64,000 nucleotides of DNA. It comes from Molanna angustata (lineage: Eukaryota > Arthropoda > Insecta > Trichoptera > Molannidae). A program made the position numbers and the translations under genes. Positions 9,916 through 21,557 of the stretch are shown in pieces (positions within the stretch are counted from its first letter, which is position 1; each line of letters starts with the position of its first letter). Where the stretch lies: positions 4,431,756 through 4,495,755 of the forward strand of contig OY754990.1 of NCBI GenBank assembly GCA_963576475.1, in the 5' to 3' direction. The notes under the pieces are model-generated. The model saw nothing but the letters and a program-made list of their open reading frames with translations. It had not been told where the DNA came from and did no database searches.

Positions 9916-12900
9916 GTGTTATTATACGCGTTATTTATTTTAAATGGGTGTTTTTATTCGCGTTTTTATTTTGGAAATGGGGTGTTATTATTCGTGTTAT
10001 TTTTTTTTGAAAAGTGGTTTTATTATTCACATAATTTTTTGGAAAAGAGGTGTTATTATTCACGTTATTTTTGGATAAGGGGTTTTATGATTCGCGTAAT
10101 TTTTTTTGAATAGGGATGTTATTATTCGCGTTATTTTTTAAGAAAACGGGTGTTATTATTCGCGTTATTTTTTGGAAAAAAGGTGTTATTATTCGCGTTA
10201 TTTTTTTGAAAGGGGTTTTTTTATTCGCGTTATTTTTTTTGAAAAGATTTGTTATTATTTTGGAAATGGGGTGATATTATTCGCGTTATTTAATTGAAAA
10301 GGGGTGCTATTATTCGCGATATTTTTTTGAAATAGGGTGTTGTTATTCAAATTATTTTTTTGAAAAGGGATATTATTATTTACAATGTTTTTTTTGAAAA
10401 GGAGAGCAATTATTCGCGTTAATTTTTTGGAAAAGGGGTGATATTATTCGCGTTAATTTTTTGAAAAGGGGTGTTATTATTCGCGTTATTTATTTTAAAT
10501 GGGTGTTTTTATTCGCGTTTTTATTTTGGAAATGGGGTGTTATTATTCGTGTTATTTTTTTTTGAAAAGTGGTTTTATTATTCACATTATTTTTTGGAAA
10601 AGAGGTGTTATTATTCACTTTATTTTTGGATAAGGGGTTTTATGATTCGCGTTATTTTTTTTGAATAGGGATGTTATTATTCGCGTTATTTTTTTAGAAA
10701 ACGGGTGTTATTATTCGCGTTATTTTTTGGAAAAAAGGTGTTATTATTCGCGTTATTTTTTTGAAAGGGGTTTTTTTATTCGCGTTATTTTTTTTGAAAA
10801 GATTTGTTATTATTTTGGAAATGGGGTGATATTATTCGCGTTATTTAATTGAAAAGGGGTGCTATTATTCGCGATATTTTTTTGAAATAGGGTGTTGTTA
10901 TTCAAATTATTTTTTTGAAAAGGGATATTATTATTTACAATGTTTTTTTTGAAAAGGAGAGCAATTATTCGCGTTAATTTTTTGGAAAAGGGGTGATATT
11001 ATTCGCGTTAATTTTTTGAAAAGGGGTGTTATTATTCGCGTTATTTATTTTAAATGGGTGTTTTTATTCGCGTTTTTATTTTGGAAATGGGGTGTTATTA
11101 TTCGTGTTATTTTTTTTTGAAAAGTGGTTTTATTATTCACATAATTTTTTGGAAAAGAGGTGTTATTATTCACGTTATTTTTGGATAAGGGGTTTTATGA
11201 TTCGCGTAATTTTTTTTGAATAGGGATGTTATTATTCGCGTTATTTTTTAAGAAAACGGGTGTTATTATTCGCGTTATTTTTTGGAAAAAAGGTGTTATT
11301 ATTCGCGTTATTTTTTTGAAAGGGGTTTTTTTATTCACGTTATTTTTTTTGAAAAGAGTTGTTATTATTTTGGAAAAGGGGTGATATTATTCGCGTTAAT
11401 TTTTTGAAAAGGGGTGTTATTATTCGCGTTATTTATTTTAAATGGGTGTTTTTATTCGCGTTTTTATTTTGGAAATGGGGTGTTATTATTCGTGTTATTT
11501 TTTTTTGAAAAGTGGTTTTATTATTCACATTATTTTTTGGAAAAGAGGTGTTATTATTCACTTTATTTTTGGATAAGGGGTTTTATGATTCGCGTTATTT
11601 TTTTTGAATAGGGATGTTATTATTCGCGTTATTTTTTTAGAAAACGGGTGTTATTATTCGCGTTATTTTTTGGAAAAAAGGTGTTATTATTCGCGTTATT
11701 TTTTTGAAAGGGGTTTTTTTATTCGCGTTATTTTTTTTGAAAAGATTTGTTATTATTTTGGAAATGGGGTGATATTATTCGCGTTATTTAATTGAAAAGG
11801 GGTGCTATTATTCGCGATATTTTTTTGAAATAGGGTGTTGTTATTCAAATTATTTTTTTGAAAAGGGATATTATTATTTACAATGTTTTTTTTGAAAAGG
11901 AGAGCAATTATTCGCGTTAATTTTTTGGAAAAGGGGTGATATTATTCGCGTTAATTTTTTGAAAAGGGGTGTTATTATTCGCGTTATTTATTTTAAATGG
12001 GTGTTTTTATTCGCGTTTTTATTTTGGAAATGGGGTGTTATTATTCGTGTTATTTTTTTTTGAAAAGTGGTTTTATTATTCACATAATTTTTTGGAAAAG
12101 AGGTGTTATTATTCACGTTATTTTTGGATAAGGGGTTTTATGATTCGCGTAATTTTTTTTGAATAGGGATGTTATTATTCGCGTTATTTTTTAAGAAAAC
12201 GGGTGTTATTATTCGCGTTATTTTTTGGAAAAAAGGTGTTATTATTCGCGTTATTTTTTTGAAAGGGGTTTTTTTATTCACGTTATTTTTTTTGAAAAGA
12301 GTTGTTATTATTTTGGAAATGGGGTGATATTATTCGCGTTATTTAATTGAAAAGGGGTACTATTATTCGCGATATTTTTTTGAAATAGGGTGTTGTTATT
12401 CAAATTATTTTTTTGAAAAGGGATATTATTATTTACAATGTTTTTTTTGAAAAGGAGAGCAATTATTCGCGTTAATTTTTTGGAAAAGGGGTGATATTAT
12501 TCGCGTTAATTTTTTGAAAAGGGGTGTTATTATTCGCGTTATTTATTTTAAATGGGTGTTTTTATTCGCGTTTTTATTTTGGAAATGGGGTGTTATTATT
12601 CGTGTTATTTTTTTTTGAAAAGTGGTTTTATTATTCACATTATTTTTTGGAAAAGAGGTGTTATTATTCACTTTATTTTTGGATAAGGGGTTTTATGATT
12701 CGCGTTATTTTTTTTGAATAGGGATGTTATTATTCGCGTTATTTTTTTAGAAAACGGGTGTTATTATTCGCGTTATTTTTTGGAAAAAAGGTGTTATTAT
12801 TCGCGTTATTTTTTTGAAAAGGGGTTTTTTTATTCGCGTTATTTTTTTTGAAAAGAGTTGTTATTATTTTGGAAATGGGGTGATATTATTCGCGTTATTT

Positions 12901-13080
12901 ATTTGAAAAGGGGTGCTATTATTCGCGATATTTTTTTGAAATAGAGTGTTGTTATTCGAATTATTTTTTTGAAAAGGGATATTATTATTTACAATGTTTT
13001 TTTGGAAAAGGGGAGTTATTATTCGCGTTATTTTAAAAAAAAAATAGGTGTTTTTATTCTTATTATTTTTTTGGAAAGGG
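9916..13080 (+). repeat. Higher-order repeat: alternating A and B units of 555 bp
   Basis: The marker GTTATTTATTTTAAATGGGT recurs at about 9928, 10483, 11038, 11426, 11981 and 12536. Spacings are 555, 555, 388, 555 and 555 bp. Units starting near 9916, 11026 and 11969 share one variant set (CACATAATTTTTTGG, then CACGTTATTTTTGG). Those near 10471, 11414 and 12524 share another (CACATTATTTTTTGG, then CACTTTATTTTTGG). The order is therefore A-B-A-B-A-B, with a 167-bp deletion, about five monomers, in the second A. Confidence 0.9.
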
Positions 13081-14984
13081 GGTGTAATTATTCGTGTTTT
13101 TTTTTTTGAAAATGGGTGTTATTATTCGCGTTATTTTTTTGTAAAGGGATGATTTTACTCGCGTTATTATTTTGAAAATGGGTATTATTATTCGCGTTAT
13201 TATTTTGGAAATGGGGTGTTATTATTCGCGTTATTTTTTTGAATAATGTGAAAAATAAAGGGCGGTTATTATTCACATTATTTTTTTGGGAAATGGGTGT
13301 AATTATACCCTTTTTTGGAAAAGGGGAGTTATTATTCGCGTTATTCTTTTAGAAAATAGGTGTTATTATTCTTATTATTTTTTTTTTGGAAAGGGGGTGT
13401 TATTATTCGCGTTTTTAGTTTGGAAATGGGGTGTTATTGTTCGCGTTATTTTTTTGAAAAGGGGTGTTATGATTCACATTAATTTTTTGGGAAATGGGTG
13501 TTATTATACCCATTTTTTGGAAAAGAGGAGTTATTATTCGCGTAATTTTTTTAGAAAATAGGTGTTATTATTATTATTTTTTTTTTGGAAAGGGGGTGTT
13601 ATTATTCGTGTTATTTTTTTTTGAAAATGGGTGTTATTATTCGCGTTACTTTTTTGAAAAAGGGGTGTTCTTATTCGTGTTCGTTTATTGAAAAGGGGTG
13701 TTATTATTCTCGTTACTTTTTTGGAATAAGGGTGTTCTTATTCGCGTTAATTTTGTGGAAAAGGGGTGCTTTTATTCGCGTTATTTTTTGGAAAAAGCGG
13801 TGCGATTATTCGCAATATTGTTTTGGAAATGGGGTGTTTTTTATTCGCGATATTTTTTTTTTCAAAAAAGTGGAGCTATTATTCGCTTTAATTTTTTTTA
13901 AAGGGGAGCTAGTATTCGCGTTATTTTTTGGGAATTGGTGTTTTATTATTCGCGTATTTTTTTTAGAAAACGGGTGTTATTATTCGTGTTATTTTTTTAA
14001 AAAGGGGGTTTTGTGATTCGCGTTGTTTTTTTTTGATTAGGGGTTTTATTATTCGCCTTATTTTTTTGGAAAAAGGATGTTATTATACGCGATTATTTTT
14101 TCAAAAGGTGTATTATTATTATTTTTTTTGTGGAAAAGGGGTGCTATTATTCGTGTTATTATTTGGAAAAAGGGGTGTTATTATTCGCGTAATTTTTTGG
14201 AAAATTGGTGTTATTATTCGCGTTATTTTTTTTGAAAAGGGGTTTTATGATAACCGTTATTTTTTTTTGATTCTATAGGGGTGTTATTATTCGCGATTTT
14301 ATTTTCAAAAGGGGTGTTATTATTTGGTTTATTTTTGCGAAAAAGGTGTGCTATTTTTCGCGTTATTTCTTGGAAAAAGGGGTGTTATTATTCGCGTTTT
14401 TTTTTTTTTTTTGAAAAGGGTGTTATTTTTCACATTATTTATTTGGAAAATGGGTCTTATTATACGCGTTACTTTTTTAAAAAACTGCTGTTATTATTCG
14501 CGTTAATTTTTTGAAAAGGGGTGTTATTATTTTTTTTAGAAAACGGGTGTTATTATTCCTGTTATTTTTTTGAAAAGAGGTGTTATTATTCGCGATATTT
14601 TTTTGGAAAGGGGTGTTATTATTAGCGTTATTTTTTTAGGAAATGGATGTTATTATTTGCGTTATTGATTTGGAAGCGGGTGTTATTATTCGCGTTGTGT
14701 TTTTTGGAAAAGAAGTGTTATTATTCGCGTTATTTGTTTGAAAAGGGGAGCTGTTATTCGCGATATTTTTTGGAAAAGGGGTCTTATTATTCGCGTTATT
14801 TGTATGTAACAGGGCCTATGTCACTTTTATTTAAATTTAAACTATAAATAAAATACTCGGTACCTTTTTTTTAATTAATTTATTTTTTCATAAAAAATAA
14901 TGACAATTATATTTTCACGCCAATCTGCAAAGCAGTTTTATGGCAGGGCCCCTTCTCTCTCAGGTTCGATTTTTGGTGGTTCGC

Positions 14985-15085
14985 GGTTTTTTCACTGTGA
15001 TTTCAGGCTTGATTTGTGAGACGATAAACATCACAAGTCTTCAAAATATGGCAACTTGTTATAGGATGTGTGTTAAATAAAATGA
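14985..15085 (+). mobile_element. SINE family 3, headless copy
   Basis: Contains TTTTTCACTGTGATTTCAGG ... TTGTGAGACGATAAACATCA ... AATATGGCAACTTGTTATAG. This matches the body of the tRNA-headed SINE at 22918-23160 read on its own strand. The tRNA head is missing. Confidence 0.65.
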
Positions 15086-15344
15086 AATAATATGAATACC
15101 TATATATATATTTGACAGTTACTCAAGAGTCAATATAAATAAAATAAACTAGGTATTGCCGAGTTATCAATTATGAATTATGTTGGAACCAGTTCTACGA
15201 TTTTTTTCCTTCATTTGGAATGTTTCATGTTTTATAATATTTTTAGTTTCTTTTACTTTAATAAAACGTTGAAGCCTAGAGAATCTGGTGGAATTCGGAC
15301 GAGGATTTTCCCATATGACTGTGTAAATTCAATCGTCAACTAAG

Positions 15345-15714
15345 CGAAATTATCCAACTGTCGATTTGTTCAAGAGAATGAAATTCTGTTGAAGATGCAG
15401 TTTAAATACAAGACGCGTGTATGAAGGAACATTTTGTATGGTGTAGTGGACTTTTTGTATGAGGCTTCGCAGCATATTATATACTATGTTCCCATACATG
15501 GATTTACTCAGAATTCGGAGTAGAACATTTTATGTGAGTTTTGTGTGTCTGTCCCTCCCCCCCTTATAATATTTGACCCGCTCAATTTACAGAGCCCAAA
15601 ATATAAAAATATATAAACAGTTATAGGACTACAAAACTTTTATACTCAGAATGGTAAATTTTTGTGTGAGTCAGGGGTTATCAACTTTTGAATTTTTGAT
15701 TTATATCCCATATA
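15345..15714 (+). repeat. CAACTGTCGAT-family unit, copy 1 left part
   Basis: Begins TATCCAACTGTCGATTTGTT, carries an internal stem near 15363-15395, then ACATGGATTTACTCAGAATT and GAGTAGAACATTTTATGTGA, a short GTGTGTCTGTCC tract, and ends at CCCATATA. It continues at 18087 (TCTCAGAAACC), after the LINE. A second unit in direct tandem begins at ~18213. Confidence 0.8.
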
Positions 15715-18086
15715 CTGGGGTGTACTCAATGCTGCTGAGTCAACAAATCATGCAATCTCTCTCTTTTACAATGTCATTAATAATATAATTTCTAATAAAA
15801 TCCCTTCAAAACCAGTAAGAAAATGTTTTTATCCTCCGTGGTATACACAGTCTTTAATTAGGCTCATTCGAGAAAAAAGCAAAACTCACAGACGTTATGT
15901 TACCTACAAGAATCCTTCCGATTACGAAATCTTTTCCTTGTTACGAAGTAGACAAAAAAAACTCGCAAAGAAATGCCACGATGACTTTATTCGTGATGCG
16001 GAGGAAAATATCATTGGAAACCCAAAGGCATTCTGGTCATACGTTAAATCAAAAAAACTAACACCCCCAATCCCAAATGTATTGAACTTCAATAACAGGA
16101 AAGCTGAAGGTGGTCAAGCTGTCTGTGATTTATTTGCTGATTATTTTCATTCTGTTTACGAACCAACAGAATTACTGAGCTCTACCATTAATAACTCTTC
16201 GGCAGAATATGTTGATACAGTGGGATCAATTTCTGTCCACAGTGAGCTTGTATGTAAATACTTACAGAACTTAGATTCTAGTAAGGGAGCTGGGCCGGAT
16301 GGCATTCCACCATTATTTATTATTGAATGTGCAAAGCAGTTATCAACTCCTCTATCGATATTATTCAATTTATCTCTTGATTCAGCTGAGTATCCTGATC
16401 ATTGGAAAAAAGCATATGTAACTCCAATTCACAAATCGGGCTCAAAGAATGAAGCCAATAACTTCAGGCCTATATCTAAGCTATGTATTTTTTCTAAAGT
16501 TTTTGAAAATATGGTATATGATCAAATATTTCCTGTTGTAAAAAAAGCAATAAACGATTTTCAACATGGATTCTTTGCAGGTCGTTCTGTCCTTACCAAT
16601 CTCGCTTTACTTACAAACTTTTTATTAGATTGCATGGACAAACGGAAGCAGGTTGATGTTGTTTATACCGACTACAGCAAAGCCTTCGACAAAATCAACC
16701 ATAATATACTATGTAAAAAACTCTCTAACCATGGTATTCATGGAGACCTACTCCGCTGGGTGTCATCTTACATAACAAACAGATCTCAGGCTGTTGCCGT
16801 GGGTGGGTTTGCATCAACTTGGAGAATGATTACATCCGGTGTACCTCAGGGATCCATTTTGGGCCCCTTACTTTTTTCCATCTACATAAATGATATCGCA
16901 ACTCGTTTCCATTCTGCTAAAATACTTCTTTTTGCGGATGATATGAAGATTTTCCTTCCCATCAACTCAGTTAGTAGTTGTGTGAGCCTACAGGAAGATC
17001 TTGATCGATTGTCCCAATATTGTCATGAAAATAAACTCTTTATAAATATATCTAAATGTTACAAAGTTACCTTTACTCGTAACCGTAATAAATTAATCCA
17101 TAATTATAATATTTCTGGGTCGCTCTTATCAAACAAAGACTGTGTATGTGATCTTGGATTTATTCTGGACTCAAAACTTACTTTTGAGGCTCATATTAAT
17201 AGCATAGTCACTAAGGCAACAAAGAGCCTGGGTTTTGTTCTAAGAACATGTAAATTTTTCACCAACTTCAGAACGTTCTTGCTCCTTTACAATAGTTATG
17301 TTCGTCCACATTTAGAGTATTGTTCACAGATTTGGAACCCACGCTACAGTATATACGTTGATCGACTAGAAAGAGTTCAAAAACGATTTCTAAAATTCTT
17401 AAATTTCAAATCATATAACATATACAGTTCTTATGATGAAATTGAGAAACATTTCCGAATGAAAAAAATCGTACACAGGAGAGAAGTTGCGGATCAAATG
17501 TTTCTCTTTAAAATTATTAATTAAAAAGTTGACTGTCCTGATTTATTAAATAAAATTAATTTCCATGCGCCGTTGCGAAATGGCAGATTGAATTACTTGT
17601 TTTATGTTCCTCGAAGTAACACTAATTCTAATCAAAATGAGTTTATCAAAAGGGTTTGTAACTTCTATAATGTCAACCTCTCAGCCAGTATCACACATTC
17701 TGATATATTCACAGCTAGTAATAACGCATACAAAAATTCTCTCTATAAGTGCATAGCATGAACTCGTATGTTGAATTTTTTTTTTTTTTGTTAGTTATTT
17801 TTGTTTTTTCTAATATTATCTTTTGTATACTTTTATTTACATTTTGAGTTGTTGTTTGTAACAAAAATATAACAATTTAACTGTCATAATCCTTTTCCCA
17901 TCCTTTTCCTTTCCCGTCACAGGCAAACATACATCTTAGTTATATTTAAATTTATGATGTTTGAAATGTTTTATATTTAATATCTGTGGACATATGTAAT
18001 TGGTCTGTTTGTTTTTATTTTATAGTGTATTATTCCATTTTAGTATTTTAAGACTGTATTTGTCCCTAAATAAATAAATAAATAAA
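15715..18086 (+). mobile_element. CR1/Jockey-type LINE, 5'-truncated, (AAAT)n tail
   Basis: A 2.37-kb insertion into a repeat unit, holding the end of ORF2 (15716-17761), a ~300-bp T-rich 3' UTR, and a TGTCCCTAAATAAATAAATA tail. The endonuclease domain is absent. The target CCATATATCTCAG is intact in the neighbouring unit at ~18598-18612, where there is no insertion. At most a few bases (ATA/ATATA) are duplicated. The 3' UTR end resembles 2290-2316. Confidence 0.9.
15716..17761 (+). pseudogene. LINE ORF2 reverse transcriptase with one in-frame stop
   Basis: One continuous frame runs from the insertion edge to 17761, broken only by TAA at 17522-17524. It would copy LINE RNA into DNA at a nicked target. 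Counting from the TTG at 15938 as residue 1: the fingers motif GAGPDGIPP is at about 118-126, FRPIS at 176-180, QHGFFAGRS at 209-217, the catalytic YTDYSKAFD at 243-251, GVPQGSILGP at 301-310, and FADDMK, the catalytic Asp pair, at 332-337. The thumb LGFILDSKLTFEAHINSI and YVRPHLEYCSQIWNP follow. After the stop, KVDCPDLLNKINFHAPLR and YLFYVPRSN continue the usual C-terminus. The frame is open upstream of 15938 for at least 70 codons, so that TTG is not a true start. The missing N-terminal endonuclease and the stop make it non-autonomous, but all RT catalytic residues are present, so it is young. Confidence 0.9.
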
Positions 18087-18745
18087 TATATCTCAGAAAC
18101 CATAAAAGCTAGAACGCTGAAAATTGATACAAACATAGACAAATACAAAATCTCAAACAGGTTTTTTCAAAATAATTCCAGGGTTACTCAAACATTTTTC
18201 TTAAGAAATATATTTTTCCAACTGTCGATTAGTTCATGAGAATTCGATTCTCTGAATGAATCGACATTATTAAGCCAAGATGCGTGTACGAAGAAACATT
18301 TTGTATGCCGTAGTGGACTTTTTGCATGCTAATAACACCAACTAGAGGCCTCGTAGCATAATGTTCCCATACATGGATTTACTCAGAATTCGGAGTAGAA
18401 CATTTTATGTGAGTTTTGTGTGTGTGTGGGTGTGTCCGTCCGTCCCTTATAACTTTTGATCCGCTCAATTTACAGAGCATAATTTTTCAGAATATATAAA
18501 TAGTTAGGCCTACAAAACTTTTATACTCAGAATTGTGAATTTTTGTTTCATTCAGGGGTTATCAAATTTTGAAATATTGTTTTATTTTTCCATATATCTC
18601 AGAAACTTATAAAAGCTAGAACGCTGAAAATTGGTATAAACATAGACCAATACAACATTTCAAATTAGTTTTTTTTAAATTCCAGGGTTTCTCAAACATT
18701 TTTTATTAAGAAAAATATTTTTTTTATGATAAATTTATGAGTTTA
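18087..18745 (+). repeat. CAACTGTCGAT-family: end of copy 1 and whole copy 2
   Basis: 18087-18212 completes the unit interrupted at 15714. From 18213 a second unit repeats the order: CCAACTGTCGATTAGTTCAT, CATGGATTTACTCAGAATTC, GTGTGTGTGGGTGTGTCCGT, ATATCTCAGAAACTTATAAA, and a 3' block ending AAAAATATTTTTTTT. Without the LINE the period is about 490-500 bp. Confidence 0.8.
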
Positions 18746-18774
18746 ACTGCCTATATTTCCAACTTTTTTAAAAA

Positions 18775-19210
18775 TATCGAAAAAAGCCGAAACACCCCAA
18801 CTAGAAAATTTAATTTTCTATAAAAAATATTAACATTGTATTAGCACATCTCAATTTTTTTTTTTACAATTTTTATAAAAATTGAATTTAGTGACGACAT
18901 TGCTTCATACAATTTGTATGGCAGTCGCCTACACACAATATCTAAGAAGACTTAATAGTTTGATACTAATCTCCAAACATACATACATACAATCATGCTT
19001 TTTCATATTCTGGGTAGGATTAAAGGAATGACCTCCATACTATCCTATCTTGACATACATACCTAGGTACATGTGTTGTATAGAAAACCAAATATTTTAA
19101 AATATTAAATAATTTGTATTTATGGGTTTATAGTTTGGTATTTATTCTTCAACTATACATACTATCGCTATCGACAGTTGGATATCATGTGTTACATGCA
19201 ACTAGTAGAT
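18775..19210 (-). repeat. CAACTGTCGAT-family, inverted copy of 3815-4240
   Basis: Reads GCCGAAACACCCCAACTAGA ... CATACAATTTGTATGGCAGT ... CTATCGACAGTTGGATATCA and TGTGTTACATGCAACTAGTA. It is the reverse complement of 3815-4240 over its whole length, with small indels. 19410-19470 downstream (GAGCAATGACCCAATATCAA, GATATTAGAGATCTCTCTTT) matches 46890-46960. 19210-19410 and 19470-19740 hold nothing recognisable. Confidence 0.75.
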
Positions 19211-19789
19211 AACAATTTTTCATCACTGTATTAAAAAAATATATTATAATAATATAAATACACCTTACAAATATACATAATAAACTTAATCAAATCACCA
19301 TCACTCAACAATAACAATGTTTCTAAGATGTCTGATTCTAGTGAAATCCTAATTATTATGATGTAAAACTTTTATGAAAATAAGATTTTAAAAAAAAGTA
19401 AGTATAACAATATTGAGCAATGACCCAATATCAATCTCAAGATATTAGAGATCTCTCTTTTGGACATTTTTCTGTATTGAAATAATTCTTCAAATCTGAC
19501 CCTTTTTACAAAATAAATTTAATCATATTATTGTATAATATAATGTAAGCATTATTAAAATGTCAGGAAAGTAACAAGTATTATGTGCTTAGTACCTATG
19601 TAATCATATTCTTATACGAGCTTTTACTAACACATTTAAAATGTACTGAAATATCTTCTTACGACTTACATATTATACTCTTTTCATCACAACGAATTAC
19701 AAATGATAAGCAAATACGTATTAATTTTGGTCGTATTCATACGAACCATCACGCCATGTCCCTCACGGGGCAACAGACAGGATTCCCGG

Positions 19790-20155
19790 ACAATTGACCG
19801 TAGCCGATTTACCGTGGACAGTTGACCGTACGCCCTTTTTACCGTATGGACAATTTACCGTGGGGAAAATTTACCGTATGGACAGTTGACCGTGAGGACA
19901 ATTTACCGCACGGACAATTGACCGTGGGGACAGTTGGCCGTGAGGACATTTGACCGTACGCCCTTATTACCGTATGGACAATTTACCGTGGGGAAAATTT
20001 ACCGTATGGACAGTTGACCGTGAGGACAATTTACCGCACGAACAATTGACCATGGGGACAGTTGGCCGTGAGGACAATTGACCGTGGGGACGGTTGACCA
20101 TACGGACAATTGACCGTGAGGACAATTTATCGTACGGACAATTCACTGCGCGGAA
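19790..20155. repeat. 18-bp minisatellite with a ~124-bp super-unit
   Basis: About twenty units of GTGGGGACAATTGACC-type sequence, with variants GTATGGACAATTTACC and GTGAGGACAGTTGACC. A longer block beginning GTACGCCCTT at ~19829 recurs at ~19957 with the same order of variants, so at least one duplication involved many units at once. The minus strand is open here, but this reflects an 18-bp unit, a multiple of three. 19741-19765 just before holds a LINE 3' signature (CATCACGCCATGTCCCTCAC, minus strand). Confidence 0.9.
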
Positions 20156-20198
20156 ACTATTTTTATAACAGAAAACTGATTGCCTTCTTTTTTTGATT

Positions 20199-20520
20199 TC
20201 AAAATAAGTATGCTTTTGCTTCATCTGCATAAGTATATCGTCTCATACATGTTCGTCTGTTGTTCAAGCTTCTTACATTTCCCTCTTTCAGGATGTCGTT
20301 CACATGGCAGAGCCACCCTTTCAGGATGTCGTTCACATGGTAGAGCCACCCTTTCAGTATGTCGTTCACATGGTAGAGCCACCCTTTCAGGATGTCGTTC
20401 ACATGGTAGAGCTATCCTTTCAGGATGTCGTTCACATGGTAGAGTCATACTTTTAGGGTGTCTTTCACATGATAGAGCCATCCTTTCCAGGATGTCGTTC
20501 ACATGTTCGTGCCATCCTGA
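20199..20520 (-). repeat. 33-bp minisatellite born from a LINE C-terminal segment
   Basis: On the minus strand seven units of 11 codons, GWLYHVNDILK with variants, lead in frame into EGNVRSLNNRRTCMRR. The latter is the C-terminus of the window's common LINE family (GRPRKGWHDHVNDILKEGN at 24014-24062). So the HVNDILK segment was duplicated in tandem in place. Units start near 20285 and repeat every 33 bp to ~20515. Confidence 0.85.
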
Positions 20521-20524
20521 GTTT

Positions 20525-21140
20525 CTGTATTTAATTGTGTGAATTTGAAATAATTTATCAACAATTGTACCGCGAATGTAAAATAATTTTATATTTTATT
20601 ATTTAATTTTATAATAAAAATCACTAAAAAAAGTTTTAACTTAAGTATAAGTAACTCGAATGTGGGTCAGTAGTCAGTACTCCCCTCTAAACAGAGCTGC
20701 TTCATATTATAATGTCATGATAGCGGCACCATCTATTTATTTGATCACAAAACTCTTTAACTTACAAATGAATTAAAATCAAATACGAAAGTGAAGAATT
20801 AAAATCAAATACTATAGCTAATTGATTTTTATTGTATAAATTTGTATGCATGTTCGTGTGATAACTATATAGGCTATACCTGTTTTTTGTCCCAATTTCT
20901 AAATTAAAATAATATACATACCTAAGTATTTTAAAACATGTGTGTATATTTCAAATTTAGTGAATGGAATACTAGTTAGATTTATTAAACGTTTGGCAGT
21001 TTGTACATAATATTAAAAAAAAAAAAAACCCAAATTTGCGCTCCGCGCAGCCCATGTTAATTCTCGGGGTTTTTACCGCCATGTGAAAACCGCCTATCTT
21101 CACGACGAAAAAACTAAGGTCATTTGCCGGAATTGATATT
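20525..21140. other. AT-rich stretch, no gene seen
   Basis: No ORF of interest and no array. 21011-21060 has an A-run followed by TTTGCGCTCCGCGCAG, a short GC-rich palindromic motif of a kind often left by DNA transposons. Confidence 0.5.
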
Positions 21141-21147
21141 TTGTGAT

Positions 21148-21312
21148 CCAAATCTTATTTTATATTGTTTCTCGGGCAACTTACAAGTACTGTATCAAAT
21201 ATTTATTTGACACGCTTTCAACAACAAGTTGCCACATTTTGGAGACTTATTATTTTCATCGTCTTACATTTCCAGACTGAAAACATTATTAAAAACTGTG
21301 TCTTCATCATTT
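21148..21312 (-). mobile_element. SINE family 3, headless copy
   Basis: TTGTTTCTCGGGCAACTTAC, AACAAGTTGCCACATTTTGG and CCAGACTGAAAACATTATTA align with 22935-23085 of the tRNA-headed copy at 22918-23160. The head is replaced by unrelated sequence after ~21312. Confidence 0.7.
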
Positions 21313-21382
21313 TTCATCCAAATGAATAATGCCTTTTTGTTAACATAATACAAATTTGACAATGTGTGCTAAGACAAGTGTG

Positions 21383-21442
21383 TGACGTTCGGTTCTCTAT
21401 GTCTACCCCAATAATCGGGACGCGTCGTGATGGTGTTTATAT
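21383..21442 (+). mobile_element. 3'-terminal scrap of the common LINE family
   Basis: GACGTTCGGTTCTCTATGTC followed by TACCCC...GTCGTGATGGTG is the diagnostic 3' end of the LINE at 43925-44525, 37579-37875 and elsewhere. It lies about 120 bp upstream of the core promoter at 21558, so an old insertion marks the proximal promoter boundary. Confidence 0.6.
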
Positions 21443-21557
21443 ATTTTAACCGTTCTCGCTGAACGGAGTATAGTCCAGACCCACATACACACGCACAAGC
21501 TTATACCGGCCGGCGAGCGGCCGACAGACTGAAAAAAAGTCATCTCTGTACAAAAAT

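Larger units (their letters stand above)
8527..14805 (+). repeat. Minisatellite, ~33-36 bp monomer, interrupted once
   Basis: Tandem monomers built on TTGAAAAGGGGTGTTATTAT then TCGCGTTATTTTT, with many one- or two-base indels. The first ones occupy 8527-8700. A 238-bp inverted-repeat element lies at 8804-9041, and the main array runs 9085-14805. All plus-strand frames are nearly stop-free, so the array yields peptides rich in YYSRYFFEKG, which are not evidence of a gene. Each monomer carries a CGCG or close variant in otherwise AT-rich DNA, giving regularly spaced CpGs. Confidence 0.95.

Noticed and set aside
8449..14847. About twenty ORFs of 60-143 codons with YYSRYFFEKG repeats, as a possible repetitive protein gene
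   Set aside because: All three plus frames are equally open and the unit has frequent 1-bp indels; this is translation of a minisatellite, with no start, splice or conservation signal.
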